64,000 nucleotides of DNA from Cyathus striatus (Eukaryota; Basidiomycota; Agaricomycetes; Agaricales; Nidulariaceae), in NCBI GenBank assembly GCA_025738555.1, contig JAOVFP010000011.1:3906001-3970000 (forward strand), in the 5' to 3' direction. This document shows, in pieces, positions 10,892-24,298 of this stretch; the first letter of the stretch is position 1; each line of letters begins with the position of its first letter. The notes beneath the pieces are model-generated. The model had not been told where the DNA came from. It ran no database searches and worked only from the letters and a program-made list of their open reading frames with translations. Position numbers and translations under genes: made by a program.

Positions 10892-13205
10892 ATAGTTCCC
10901 TGTATGGCACACATACTGGGTAAAAAGACTTTTTTGGTACACCTTGACCAATTTTTTGCTAATATTGGTACACTTTTGAGACAAAGTCATGTTATTTGTT
11001 ACACCTCACTTGGATATTAGCATATTTTGGTACACCTTGGTGGATCACCATTTGGTACACCTCATATTTCAATGGTACACCTCCATAAAATAAGATTGAT
11101 ACATCATGTTGCATTGGCACATGTCTGATAATGACTTGGTACACCTCATTCATCATCTATTTCTGTTTGGTACACCTTGTCCACAGATCATATGTTTTTG
11201 GTACACCTTGCCCACACTGATCTTATTTTAGTACACTATGTTTGGCTGGCCTATATATTTATCACAGTTATAGTAGTTAGATATAAGAAATGATCCACTT
11301 GAATCAACATTTTTGGTATGTCAATGCAGTTTAATGCACTGCAGTTGATGTTTGCTCATGTTTACAGACTAGATTTGCATCAAAGAAAATATGATACAGA
11401 GCCTTCCTCACAGTGTTTCTAGTTAGATAATGTTAACAGACCAGGCTGCATGGAAATAAATATGCTACAGCAACTTGTGCCAATCAAAAAACACACCCAG
11501 AGTAAAGGTAAATTTTGAGATGTACCAATTCTGAAAACAAGGTGTACCACTTTTAAACAATAAAATTCAAGGTGTACCAATTTTGAAAAATTTAAAATGA
11601 AAGTGTGCTATTTCAAAGACCAAGGTGTACCATTTTACAAAGTTAGAAAATCAAGGTGTACTAATTTCAAATTTTTGAAGGTGTACCAAAAATGTCTAAA
11701 AATGTTGGTTTTTACCCACTATGTGTGCCATACCCCTGTTATAACTCACTTAGTGTTGACCCTGAAACATGTGCCCATCAGCAAACCAGTTCACACAGCT
11801 AAGAAGGCGCTTACAAGCACTTACTACATATAATGCTCATGAACAGGTCATTGATTTATTAAGTAACCAAACTGCAAAGCTCTCAGTTCCGTTTTTTTTT
11901 TCACTTTCTTCACCAGTAACGATTACCCATGTTGTGAGATAATAAATATGATTTTTTCCTCAGTTTTTAGTCCTATCTGAAACTCTAAGTGCTATTTCCA
12001 CTGGTGACTAAGCTGTATCTGTAACTAAGTTAAAACTATTATACTTACTAAAGTAATTTTGGTTCTCACTTGTAGTAGTATACTTAAAATACACCACTGA
12101 AAAGGTCAGTTTGAAAATTTGTGCCATGCCATGACCACGGCACACAAGGAATGCAGTAAGCATATACTAATACTGTAGACTTTCGACCAACTGTTCAGTC
12201 ATGCATCACACAATGCTTTGAACTTGAACAGATATCTCATTAATCATGCATCACAGAGCAATTTGAACAGTGGTATATCCAATTTGAATAGAGGTTAGGG
12301 TCTATTTTTCAGCAGCTCGCTTCACTTGCAAAAATTCTCACAAACAAATATTCCATTCATCACACATCACACTGATCCTTGAACAGAGGGTCCAACTGTT
12401 CATTGTCATCACAGTGTAATTTGATGATCAGTTGGTTGAAAGGGTGCAGTACTATCACTACTTGTAGAATTATATTACATATTCAAATGTCACAATTCCA
12501 TGCTGCCTCCACATATGCATTTGGATATGTTACTATACCTATTATGTATTTTACAGACAATGTGCTTCCGCTTTTTATGTATTTAAGTAATCTACTATGT
12601 ACTGTAACTACTTATCCATTTGCCTCTTGCTTCCTCCCCCTGTGTGCTTTGAGGCCAAATGTAATGATGTCATTGTTGATGCATTGTTTATTTCAACACT
12701 ACTACCATGAGAAGTATGGCATACTACTACACCAGAAAGTTATATATAATAAGCATGTTGTAACAAGCTAGTAAAATACTTTATTGTTTGTACATCTCAT
12801 GCACTTGTAATCAGATCAACAAATATATATCTTCTCTCAGTCTGTGTTGTTATAACATGTAATGCTATCACTATAAATCTCTCTTTTTATTTTATTTGAA
12901 AGAAACATGACTAGTATATTTGTACTATGCTTTCAATGTCTGCTTTGGCAGAATAAGTACAAAGTAAATTATAGATCTAATATCATGAATACTTTTAAGT
13001 CTGATACATATTTTATTGCAAAAACCAAAGTATGTACTGTCTAGAATACATAACTACATGCACAAAAGAAGGTATTGACATATAACTTTAAGTGTGCTTC
13101 ATTGTGCTACAGTACCACTCAAACTGACTTGCAAACCAATCATGTGAGGTGCTGCTTTGGGAATTTCAGACCCTTAGATCTGCATTGAGTTATAACAGGG
13201 GACCT
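10892..13205. mobile_element. Second non-autonomous element, host of the 832-bp insertion
   Basis: Inverted repeats CCCTGTTATAACTCA (right of the inner element, 11734-11748) and TGAGTTATAACAGGG (13186-13200). With the inner element removed, the left end reads TAGTTCCCTGTTATAACTCA and the right end, reversed, TAGGTCCCCTGTTATAACTC. The 832-bp element therefore landed inside the left inverted repeat of this one. About 1.5 kb of AT-rich, non-coding DNA lies between. Own target duplication not resolved. Confidence 0.55.
10902..11733. mobile_element. Non-autonomous DNA transposon (832 bp) with inverted subterminal arrays
   Basis: Terminal inverted repeats: GTATGGCACACATA at the left, then CTGGGTAAAAA. 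The right end is its reverse complement with one mismatch over 25 bp. It is flanked by CCCT at 10898-10901 and 11734-11737 (4-bp duplication). Inside the left end about ten copies of TTGGTACACCTT run in direct orientation. Inside the right end about six copies of AAGGTGTACCAA run in the opposite orientation. No transposase. Such arrays are usually transposase binding sites. Confidence 0.75.
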
Positions 13206-14300
13206 ACCACTGTGTTAAATGGCTGACTATGGCTTGGCTTGGCTCAGCTAGGACCAGCTAACCCTGAAATTCAGCTAAGCTCAGCTCAGCTAAGTGGCTA
13301 AGCTGCAGCTACATCTACAGTAGAATGCCTCTTAACCCATACCCCTCTGGAGGCAGCTCAGGCTATGGCTTTTTAGGAGTTATGGGGTAGGTGGAATGTA
13401 CCACCCATGGGAATTTTATTCTGGCAGACAAACAAAATGACAAATTCAACAATCATTGCAATTTTTGTATAATACCATATATAAATGTAGTTAATAACCA
13501 AAGCAAAGTCAGTGTAAGCAGTGTAAATTGGCACATATCATATCAGCAAACCATGTGTTATAACATACCTTATATTTCCTGAATACCTATGTGGAGTCAA
13601 TCAGTTATTAGAATATTGTAGGAGTGAATTTATGAGTAATAGATGTAAACTGTAGTATGATTCAAGTATGGCTACTACTTATGATCCACAATATTGTAGC
13701 TAGTTTCCTATGTATGCTGTGTACAGGGTCATTTGACTACCATATATAGTAACCAAACCTATGGGTTTTTTTTTCACAAAGGGGTATGGGTATGGGGTAT
13801 GGCTAAATTATGGGTTTTTACCAAAATCCCCCACCTCCCAACTCGGGAGCCATCAAATGCCATGGGGTATAAGGAGTTATGGGTTATCTCGGGTATGGGT
13901 TAGGAGGTGTTCTACTGTACATATTAGAAAGTTTGCAAAATAAAAGCTTGTAGTGGCTGAAAAATAGCTGTATACCTATGAAATATATATTTTATTTATC
14001 TACATGTTGAGTGCAGATGTATTGATATTAAAATTATAGCAATAGAACCAACCAGAGACTGTCATTTGTATTTTCAAGGATAAAAACAGGACATACGGAG
14101 CGGAAGTAAATGAATTTCATAATGTGGTTCTGCAGTTCCCAGCCGGCCGGGATTACTTCCAATAAGGGAAACCCCCTGGCTAACCCCATAGCTGGGAAAT
14201 TAGCTGCCTGAGCCGTTAGCCATTCTCGCGGCTACGGCTAGCTAAAAATCGGCTCAGCTACGGTGGCTACGCGGCTCTTAGCTGAGCCGCGAACAACACT
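13206..14300. repeat. Repeat-rich stretch with GGGTATGG and GGCTCAGCTA-type subterminal motifs
   Basis: 13230-13330 carries many GGCT(C/A)AGCTA units. 14190-14300 carries the inverse (TAGCTGAGCC) and GC-richer relatives. 13330-13350 and 13755-13910 carry CCATACCC/GGGTATGGG motifs, also found at 48295-48410. This looks like the ends of another one or two non-autonomous elements. No gene seen; 14301-14750 is the upstream region of Hsp78. Confidence 0.45.
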
Positions 14301-14750
14301 ACGCTGAGAGCTAGACGCTGAGAGCTGAAGGTATAAAGCCCACTCTAACCTGTACATCGACCTTGTCAACCCCCATTCTTAGGGTACCTAATAGGTGGCA
14401 GCCTAATCTATTTATAACTTTTACATATTCTACAATGTACACATCTAGACTTATATTAGGACAAGTACATTCCATTCCAACTCTATTCAAGTGAAAATTG
14501 CAATAAATCATTTCCATCTATTTAATCTTTCAGTAACGAGAGTCGGTGTCCTTGCAGTGTCCCACTCATTGCTTGATCAGTAAACCAACTGGACGTAAGT
14601 GGTCACGTGCTCATAGTATTACTATTACCGACATGGCGGAACTTTCTGGGAAGTTCGAGCACGCTCGTCGCTCCCCGCCTCCAACTACTTTATATTCTCT
14701 GTATTCTCTTCTTTTTTCATCTCTTCCTCACCGCCCACGAAAACAACCTC

Positions 14751-17700
14751 ATGTCCTCACGAACTCTACTTACTTCAACCAAACTCCTCCCCCAAACTAC
14801 CAACCTAACACACTACGCACGAACGCGCGTTCGCCCCGGACCTCTTCTCATCGTTCCTGCCGCATGTGTAATCCAGCGCGGATTTTCAGCTTTATCTACA
14901 CAGCGAGGATCGTTGAGCAATGGCCTTAGAGAGATACGGGACATAAATAGGAAGAACCGCTTCCCAGAGTACACTGCGAGAAAGTACGCTACACCTGGTG
15001 GTGGGCAAGGTGGATTTCCAGGGTTCAGCTTAGGACCACAATTTCAGAAAGGGGATGCGCTAAAGGAATATGTAAGTATTCTTCGCATTTGTGTATTTGG
15101 AGGAGGTACTGATTGAGAGGGTAGAGCACGGATTTGACGGAACTTGCGAGAGAGGGAAAGTTGGATCCTACGATTGGTCGTGATGATGGTATGTACACTG
15201 TATTTTGTTTCATTATGTTGAATAAATGCTTAATGGCTTACTTGGTTGATAGAAATTAGACGGACGATTCAAAGTATGCTTCCTTCCTTCAGTTTATTTA
15301 CCGAGTACTAACCCCCTTCTAGTTCTCTCGCGACGAACAAAGTCCAACCCAGTCCTCATAGGTCCTCCTGGAGTAGGAAAGACTGCGATATTAGAAGGTT
15401 TAGCAAGCCGTATCGTCACAAAAGAGGTTCCTGAGGTTCGTTTTCTATCTTACTCTACTGTTGAACCTGGAACTAACGACAACAATACACAGTCCCTACA
15501 AAACAAACGCGTCCTATCAATCGACCTTTCGGCAATCATGGCAGGCTCAGGAATCCGCGGTCAATTCGAAGAAAAGTTCAAAGCGTTGATTAAGGACATT
15601 GAGGACGAGGTACACCCCTTTCTATCTTCTCTTACTCTTGCAGAACCTAACAAGGCTACAGTCCCGAAACGTGATATGCTTCATTGACGAAGTGCACACT
15701 CTCTTCCAACTAGGCAAAGCAGAGGGAAGCATCGACGCAGGACAGATGATTAAACCTGCTCTTGCGAGGGGACTACAGCTCGTTGGTGCAACTACACGTA
15801 CGTCGCCCCTTCTTTCCTCCTTATTTCTCCATACTAAAGCAACATGAATAGCCGACGAGTACAGGAAAACAATAGGCAAAGATGCAGCCCTGGAACGCCG
15901 CTTCCAGCCCGTTACAATCGACGAACCCACCGTCTCATCCACCATCTCGATTCTACGAGGTCTCAAGCCCCGCTACGAAGTGCACCACGGAGTAGAGATA
16001 AGCGACGGAGCACTTGTTACCGGTTCGTCCTCCCTTTCTTCCCTCTCCGCCATACACTATAGCTCACCCTACTTCTTATCTTATAAACAGCCGCGGTCTA
16101 CTCAGCACGCTACATCTCCGACCGCTTCCTCCCTGACAAAGCAATTGATCTAGTAGATGAAGCTGCCTCGTCACTTCGCCTGGCACAAGAGAGCAAGCCC
16201 GACGAGTTGGAGGCTTTGGATAGAGATATTATGACGCTCCAGATTGAGCTGGAGAGCTTGAAGAATGAGACGGATACATTTAGTGTTGAGAGGAGGGATA
16301 AAGTCGAAGGGGAGTTGTTGATTAGACGACAGGAGGCTGATCGGTTGACTGGACTGTGGCAAGCTGGTTAGTTTTTTCTTCCTTTGAAGCGATAAAAAGA
16401 TGGAGAATGCTGATGTATTTTGCGTAGAACGCGCGAGGCTGGGTAGAATCAAGCAACTCAAAGAACGACTTGAAGACGCGAAGCATCAACTCGAAGTCGC
16501 ACAGCGACAAGGGCAGTATGAGCTTGCGTCCCGCCTGAGGTTTGCTACTATTCCGGAGCTGGAGCGCCAGCTCCCCAGGGATGACGCTGAGCCGGAAGAA
16601 GAAGGCCCGTTGGCGATGTTGCATGATCGTGTTACTTCGAATGATATTGCGCGTGTTGTAGCGCGTGCCACAGGTATACCGGTGCAGAGCTTGTTGAAAG
16701 GGGAGAGGGATAAGCTTGTTCATGTACGTTTCATTTCATTTCATTTACAGGAATGGGATACTGATAAGGATGTAGATGGAAGATGCACTCAAGAAACGCG
16801 TGGTCGGCCAAGACCACGTTGTGACAGCCATATCAGACGCTGTGCGTATCTCTCGAGCAGGGCTGCAAGCTCCCAATCGCCCCGTTGCGTCGTTCCTCTT
16901 CCTTGGCCCGACTGGTGTGGGGAAGACAGAACTGTGCAAGGGTCTGGCGCAGTTTTTGTTTAATGATGAGCAGAAGGGGCTGATTACCATTAATATGTCT
17001 GAGGTGAGTCGTGTTTTTTTATTTTTGAAGTGGGGTACTAATAGGAGGGTAGTATCATGATAGACATACAATTTCGAGGTTGATTGGTGCTGCGCCTGGG
17101 TATGTTGGGTTTGAGGAGGGTGGTCAGCTTACGGAGGCTGTTAGGCGGAAGCCTTATGGTATGTCTCTTAAGCAAAGTTAGACTGAGTGGAGGCTAACGC
17201 TTTTTGTAGCTGTGATCCTTCTTGATGAGTTGGAGAAGGCGCATAAGGACGTCGCGATGATTCTCCTACAGATTCTCGACGAAGGAACCATCACGGACAG
17301 TCAAGGTCGCAAGGTTGACTTTAAGAACACTATTATCTGTCTCACGTCCAACCTTGGTACGTCCCGATCAACTTCCTCCTTTAGGACCCCCTCTGACAAT
17401 CCAAAAGGAAGCGACATTCTCTCGCACTCTACTGCCTCCGACCCAGCCACAGGCGAAGTGACCCCCGAAGCGCGCAAAGAAGTCCTAGACCGCACATCGG
17501 AGTACTTCCCCCCTGAACTCCTGAATCGCCTCGACTCAATGTTAGTATTCAACAAACTCTCGCGGGATTCTATCCTTGCTGTCGTCGACCTGCGTCTACA
17601 CGATGTCGCGGAGCGCCTGAAGAGCAGAAGAATCACAATTGACGTGGACTCAGCTGCTCGCGACTTGTTAGCTAAGCACGGGTACTCCGATGTGTATGGT

Positions 17701-17987
17701 GCTCGTGCGATTGCAAGGGTTGTGAGGACGGATGTGCTGTTCCCTCTTGCGCAGAAGTTGCTTAAGGGGACTATTCGGTGAGTCTTTCTTTTTTCGTTTT
17801 GTGTGAGGGGATTGGTGCTGATGCTTTTTGTAGGGATGGGGATACTGTTAAGATTCGTGTGGCAGAGGATGGGAATTCTGTGAACATTGTGGAGAACCAT
17901 CCTCCTGATCCTACGGTTGCCAGACCTGACTCTGAGGTTAACCCCGAGATGAACCCTCCTAAAGAAGATGCTGAAGGCAAGATTTGA
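14751..17987 (+). CDS. HSP78: Mitochondrial Hsp78/ClpB-type AAA+ disaggregase
   Basis: Hsp100 disaggregase expected in the mitochondrial matrix, working with mtHsp70 on aggregated proteins. ATG 14751 starts [20 protein letters not shown] with an Arg-rich, acid-poor presequence (ARTRVRPG). The N-terminal Clp repeat domain of cytosolic Hsp104 is absent, as expected for Hsp78. First AAA module: [17 protein letters not shown], Walker A GPPGVGKT, Walker [12 protein letters not shown], Arg-rich LERRFQPV. Then a ClpB-type coiled-coil M domain (about 16200-16560) and [10 protein letters not shown]. Second module: Walker A GPTGVGKT, Walker [27 protein letters not shown], sensor-2 [10 protein letters not shown]. 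About 13 short introns; the frame is kept and the stop is at 17987. A fragment of its 5' end recurs at 2027-2250. Confidence 0.93.
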
Positions 17988-18402
17988 GAAAGACTCCATC
18001 TTTATACACCAAAACGGTTCAATACCGAGACAGAAATTGTACTTTTAAGCCTTTACGCGATAGGCACACAGCATATATTCCCCACTGACATTCATACCAG
18101 CAACTTACAACCCCCACTTACTCTACTATACCGCAGGCTTGATCCTTATTGTTACATTACCCCAGGACTTGTATTGTATGTCATATTAATGTTATATCAC
18201 CTCACTATACATCGCAGACATCGCATACAATTAGTATAGAAGTACGGCATAAATGCCTATGCAGTGTACATATACGTATAAATGATAACTTAATCGAAAC
18301 GAAATGTTAGAACGAAACAAAAAACCCAACCGCATAAATGCATAACATGTATCGACCAAATCAAACCTATCATGAAAAAGTGGAAAGCATAAAAATATAA
18401 AG
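17988..18402. other. Convergent 3' flanks, no gene
   Basis: Region between two genes that end toward each other. No additional gene or structured element recognised. Confidence 0.5.
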
Positions 18403-21400
18403 CTACACAGCCGCTTTATCCTTAGCGGGCTTGCGAGGTCTATGTCGTGGGTGGCTAGCGTTATTAGCGTTGTTGTTAATATCTTGGGTAATTCGAGATC
18501 CGCCAGGTAGTTTATGTGAACCGTCTGCTTGATGTTTATTATCTCCTTTCCGTCCTCCGTCCGGATTTCCTTCAGGCTGCTTGTCAGCCTTCTTCCCTCC
18601 TCGTCCACCGCGTCCACCTCCAGGTTTGCCTTTCGGCTTTCCTCCGCGCCCATCCCCGCCTCGGGGGGTTATTCCGCTGCGTAGCAGAAGCCTGGAACTG
18701 CGACAACGCCTCTGTTTCCCGACGCACACGCTCCTCCTCTTCATGCCACCACTTCATGAAATCCGCCTCTGCCTGTCGTGCCTGCTCCTCCTCCTGAATC
18801 TCACGAAGGGAACGTTTGTCCTTAGTGGGATCAGGCACCTGCTCGAGTTGCGAATGCTGAATGGCAACGAAAGACATTCCAGCCGTCGGGGGAGAGGTCG
18901 CAATCACAGGCTGTACTGGGGGAAGAGTCCACGCCTTCCCACCAGATACATGTCGAACTGTGGAAGCAGTGGGTTTCGATGAAGGTTGGCGGGTGGGTGT
19001 AATGACGGGACCAAGTCCCGGAAGAGTTGGCTGCTGGGGCATAGTGGGGGCGGCAGGTTTAGAAGCAGAAATATTGGAGGTCGGCACCCTCGGCCTCGGT
19101 GGTGTAGCCATAGCAGTAGTTGCAGGCGCCAGTGCCGACGTACCAGGCGTACCAGGGGGTGAATGTCTAGCAGCTGCAGCCTCCGCAGGAGTCTTCCAAG
19201 GGGACCCCCCAGGTGCACGAACATGACTAGCAGCCGGCGGCGTCCGCGGCACATCATTCCACGAGCTCTTACGCGCAACAGCATGAACAGGCATGACGAT
19301 GTTACTAGTCGACGCATTGGGCGTAGAGAACGGTGTATCGTGCTGCGAGCGCTGTCCAGCCGCAGCCTCTGCCATCACAGTCTTCATGTCCACCCGCGGC
19401 CTCGAAGCAGGCTTCCAGACGGGAGGCGAAGTCACACCTTGAGATTGGGGAATGGTTTCAGGTGTCCCATCCGCATCATCCATCTCAAAGATATCGTCAC
19501 CAGCAGGAGGACGACGTAAAGTCTGCGCCGGGAGCACCCTCGGACTCTCCGGTGGTGTAGTGCCGCTAAAGCTGGGACGAGAAGGTCTCCTGCATGGGGT
19601 AGGAGGAGAAACCTTCGAGTCCCTGCGCAGAGGGCCTCGATTCGCCCTATTAACAATCGGCTGAGGAATATCCTGCAGCGCAAGCCATGCTGCATGCTTC
19701 TCCACCGCAGCCTGCGCGAGCTTGCCAGACCTAGAAACAGGTGACTTCTCCGTCTGCTTGCCTTTAACGAACTTGGATAGCTGCTTAGCAAGAGCGTGCG
19801 GAATGCTATTCAACATACGACCATCCATAAACGCTTCCATGTTTACAGTCATGTAGCTTTGGACTCTGTCAATGAGCTGCTCAGCGTTGAAATAGGTAGC
19901 CTCGGCCAGAATCGAGCAGGCGTTATACAAGTTTGTGAACTTGAGTATGACAGATGAGCAAAGGAGAACAAGACGATCTAAAAGCAGTTCGTTCTACGAA
20001 GACGTAAGTAGTGGCCTCACTCCAATCTAGGTGCACTTACCGCAGCAGCCATAACATCAAACATAAACTGCAACACATCTTCTACCGACTGCGTAAAATC
20101 TAAACTAATCAGCACCTCCCTCCCTTTAACAAAAAAAACGAAATCGCACCCAAACAATCAAACATCTTCAAATCCGCACCACAACACAAAAACCTCAACA
20201 CAAACTGCATAACATGCCACTCCAAATGGCGCATATCGACCTTGACCATCCCAAACGCGTCCCTCCTCTTCCGCGTCCACTCTTCCTCGTCGAAGAAGCT
20301 CCCGAAGAACTCAGACCTTGACCTTAGAATCGTAGAATGACAAAAGACGTCCCGGTCTGCGAGTTGCAAGATTACATCAGGAGCGAGTGGATCCCGGATG
20401 AGAGATGGCGGAGCGTTAAGATCAAAGTTCTGAGTTGCGTTGAAGAGCTTTGTCATAGCACTTTCCATCGACGGAGTGGGGTTACGTTTAACGGAAGGTT
20501 CAAGTGCAGCAGAAAGAAGTGGGAGAGATAAAGCTCTAGCAAGAGCCTGCAACTCAACTTTCACCTGCGCACCAGAAACCTTCGCAGCAGTCAACTCCCT
20601 CCCCAGAGCCGTATAAATTCTTCTATCCCAAATACCCAACAGCTCGTCAGAGTATAGGTATCGCATGAGAATGAGAACACTGAGCGGATGACACCCAGAA
20701 ACCGAAAGACGAGGCAACTGCTTCGTTCCCAGAACAGGCAACTTGGACGCCATGAGGCGAATCGACACCGGAGTCGGCGTCCCAGGAGGAGGTTTAGGAT
20801 CCAAAACCACATGCGACCCCACAGCTGAAAGAACGCCATACAACGCAGGACAGCGAGCAGCCAGAATAACCCTATGAACAGGGAACATCGCGCCAACACT
20901 CTGCACATGCACAAGCGCATCAGCACCATGCGGCAACCTCATCCCATCACCGCCAAGCGCAACACTCCCTCCTCCAACCTTCCTCACCTCCCTCTCCCAA
21001 ACCAACACCTCACACAAAGTCTTAACACCCTCCACATCCCTCATCACACCCAAATCATACTCGTCCCTCTCCTCCTCGGGCTCACCATCCACCTCAATCC
21101 CCACCAAATCCAACTCGGCATCAACGAGAAGAGGCAAAGTCTCCCCGGGCACTTTCATCCTCACATCCTCCTCAGGCTTCCGAAACAAAGCAAGGTACGG
21201 CTGGATGCCACACAAGTCCTCACTAATCCCATTCCCCAAAAGCTCAATGGCCTCAGGAACATAATCCACCCTCAGCGCGCCAAATGCTCCAGTACTATTC
21301 GCACATACACCGGTCACGCGCTGTAGATGCGGAATGTGCTGGAACTTCCCCACCCCAGGTGCGCTTTTCCCTGAAGAGCGGGATCGGACAAAGACATGCC

Positions 21401-23252
21401 CGGATTCGGTACATACTATAATTGACCCGTCTGCGCCTACATCGACATCGCGCACCGCGCTGAATTTTTTTCGGAGTGCCCAGACGCGCTGGGGTTTGAA
21501 TCCTGCCGTTACCGTGCGTTGGTTCTGTTCTGACGAGGGGGCATTAGGCGCATTGAAGATAAACACTTCCCCATTAGAGGACAGAGCAGCAAAGACGTCA
21601 TCACATGTTGTGATCTTCTTTATGTCCGAGTCCTTCGTCGCTTGCGGGGGGCGGTAGGGCTGGATCTCAGAGGGGAAAATATGGGCGGGGAAGTTAACAC
21701 GGACGTGTCTATCGTTCCATATACATTCGACTTGCTGGGTGATCAGCAGACACGCCATGACGTTTTCGCTTAATGCGATGTCTTGCACTGGTCTAGTTAT
21801 GAGCGAGACAATGCGAGGTTGGATCTGGAGCGGGTTCGTGGATTTATCGTATCCTTTAATAAAACCATTAGCACCACGTTCAAAGAGCATTCATAAGAAC
21901 GTACCTAGCTGTCCCCCATTCGTTCCCCACGTATACACAACCTCCGCAGTCCAACACGCAGAAGCAGTCTTCGTAGCAGCAATGCCCCGTACCACCTCCT
22001 TCCTCAAAGGCCCATACACCCTCTTCGGGACCAACTGCATGCTCGCGTCTCCCTTGAAACCCCCCGCAGACTCAATCACGTACCCCAGCTGCCCGAATCG
22101 ACCAAGGCCCCAGCTGAGCACTTCACCTGCGCTTGTCAAAGCCAGGGTGTGGTCTTGTCCTAAAGCAAGGGAGACGATTTTGGTTGAAGCGAGCGAGGGG
22201 AGAGGGGTAGGTGTGTATAGCGTATGTTGCGTTGGCCCGAGGCTGAATAAATGCGTCTGTTTAGCTTTGAAGGAAAGGAGGCGAGAAAGACTTACCGTCC
22301 GCCGCTGCCGAACCCGCATACACGGACGTTTCCTGTGCGTTCTTCTGTGACTAGAGCTAATGCACAGTTAGATTGGAGTGAATCGTAAGCAAAGATGGCC
22401 CATACCAGTGTGTAGCTTGGACATGTACACCTTGTTCACATGAATAGGACCGAACCTTGTATCGATACTTTTTGCCCATTCCTGCTTCGGCTCGCTGTCA
22501 TCGCTAGAATTTGTGTCCTGTGGCTGTAGAATCACTTGCTCAGGGTGCCCCCTATCGTCCCCGTCGCCCAATCCCAAAGCGGCATTCCTATCACGAAAAG
22601 GTCAATTAAGATATTCAACATGAAACAAGTAGGATACGCACCGATTGGCACCCCATGTGAACAGCTCGCCTCGCCGCTTGCCTTGCTCGCTGTTGTCTGG
22701 CTTGGAGTTGTCGACGGTGGAATTGTACAAGTCAAAGGCGGTGTATCCTTCGAGGTCTTTGAGCGTTGTGTCTGTGTCGTTTCGTTGGAGGAGGAGCAAG
22801 CTACAACGAGTGATTAGTGTACATGTATAGGAGCCTGAGAGATGACACGTACGCAGCGGGAAAGTTGGCACTATACAACGCCCTATGAAGAGCTGTCCAA
22901 TGGCTCTCTGTGTCCGGCAAGTTGACGTTGATACCAGGATGCTTCAATAGAGCCCTAACGAACTCGACATTCTCCAACGAAGTACAAGCAAGATGAAGCA
23001 CAGTGCGCCCCAACCAATCTCTCGCATTCACATCAACCTGCGGAAGCTACCACCAAACGCCCCCTCAGCACGCCCTCCCATCCACAAAAAGCGAATATAA
23101 AAACGCACAATACCACTCATGCCTTTACTCCAAGACTTTCCTGCGCTGGTGCTCAGCCCTCCATTGGTCCCATTGGCAGATGCAGCCGCATCAAGCAGGC
23201 GGACGAACCCCTGCTGATTTCGTGTGTTGAGGTAATCATGAAGCAAGGTCAT
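18403..23252 (-). CDS. Ankyrin-RCC1-BTB protein, IBtk-like
   Basis: Minus-strand gene from ATG 23252 (MTLLHDYLNTRNQQGFVRLL). Order of domains: two ankyrin repeats (DVNARDWLGRTVLHLAC, VNLPDTESHWTALHRAL, KDLEGYTAFDLY); RCC1 blades (GELFTWGANR, LALGQDHTLALTSAGEVLSW, VYTWGTNGGQLG); two BTB domains (ALVHVQSVGAMFPVHRVILA and DVILQLADRDVFCHSTILRS); then a long Pro/Ser/Thr-rich tail. This layout matches inhibitor-of-Btk-type proteins, which act as Cullin-3 substrate adaptors in animals. The role here is inferred. The C-terminus has a frame problem. One frame stops at 18584. The neighbouring frame, entered by loss of one base in a run of six Gs at 18663-18668, continues as a Gly/Arg/Lys-rich tail (GGKPKGKPGGGRGGRGG) to 18403. 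The C-terminal end given here assumes that shift. Confidence 0.85.
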
Positions 23253-24298
23253 ACAGAGTCAAGGGGGTATGGGCGCTGAGACCGACGACCTGGGTGCGTT
23301 TTTGCTCCCTTGGTCGTAGTTTTGGTCTCGGCTGAAATGTGCTTTCGCTAAGTAAGCTGAGCACTAGGCGGTTCCGAGCGAGTCAATGAGAGTCAAGTGA
23401 GTAGAGGCGAGAATTGATGAGAGTCAAGCTTTAAGTAGAGGCGAGAGTAGAACGCTGGTAGAAATCTGAGAGATGGTTAGCCTAGAGATAGCGAGTACGT
23501 GGCAGTTGAGGAGAGAAAGAGATATGGGGAGCGGGTAAGTGACAGGGAGATAAGACGCCAGGGCGCTGGCTTCGTACGTCGAACGTTCCGGTGAGCTGGA
23601 GTCACGCTGCTCCATCAATCAAAGTCCAATCTGCTGACAAACGTTCCTCTCCCCCCTTTCGGTATCTTCTTCCGCTCTTGTTCCCCTCCATTTTATTCGG
23701 AATCGGAACCACCGCTCCATCCTTGCGCGCTCGTATATATAGCATGGCTGCACACGACTCAGAAGAACGGAGAAAAGGTCATCTATCGATAATCTAGTGC
23801 TAAGAGCTCGTTAACTCGGACTTTCTTCGTGCTCAAAGCTACTCCGCGCGATTCTTGCTTATCGTCCAACTAGAACTCTGTGAAACCTGTGAAGACTGCG
23901 AGCTTTCCAGATGACCTATCTTTGGCTGGTGGAAGTATGACTTCACCACGGCATCACACTCTATTTTCGCTCTATTTTTGAAGAGAGTAATATCCCCCGC
24001 TCCCCGTTGAACGTGCATGAGAATTTAATTCTCACTATTTCTCAGGCGTGTCTCGGGCCTTTGACTCTGTTGTCTTTAAGCTACTCTTGTCCCCTATACA
24101 TGCGCACGTGCGGCTTGCTTCTACGACGGTATTATACCTCCTCTTCGAGACGTCATCACAAAAGGCTTCATCGATCCTCTGAACCCCTTCCTCGCAAATT
24201 ATCAAAAGTCACCTTCATTTGATTTCCATTTTCTGGCTACTTTTAAACCTACTACGCTTACAAACGCACTACATACAATAGTTTCAAACCTCAACCTC
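23253..24298. other. Upstream region of the IBtk-like gene, no gene recognised
   Basis: The stretch before ATG 23252 includes pyrimidine-rich tracts at 23630-23710 that may be core promoter. The rest lies downstream of the quinone oxidoreductase gene. No coding signal of quality. Confidence 0.45.

Noticed and set aside
20874..22350. Plus-strand frames of 107-203 residues
   Set aside because: Antisense shadows of the well-supported BTB/RCC1 exons.
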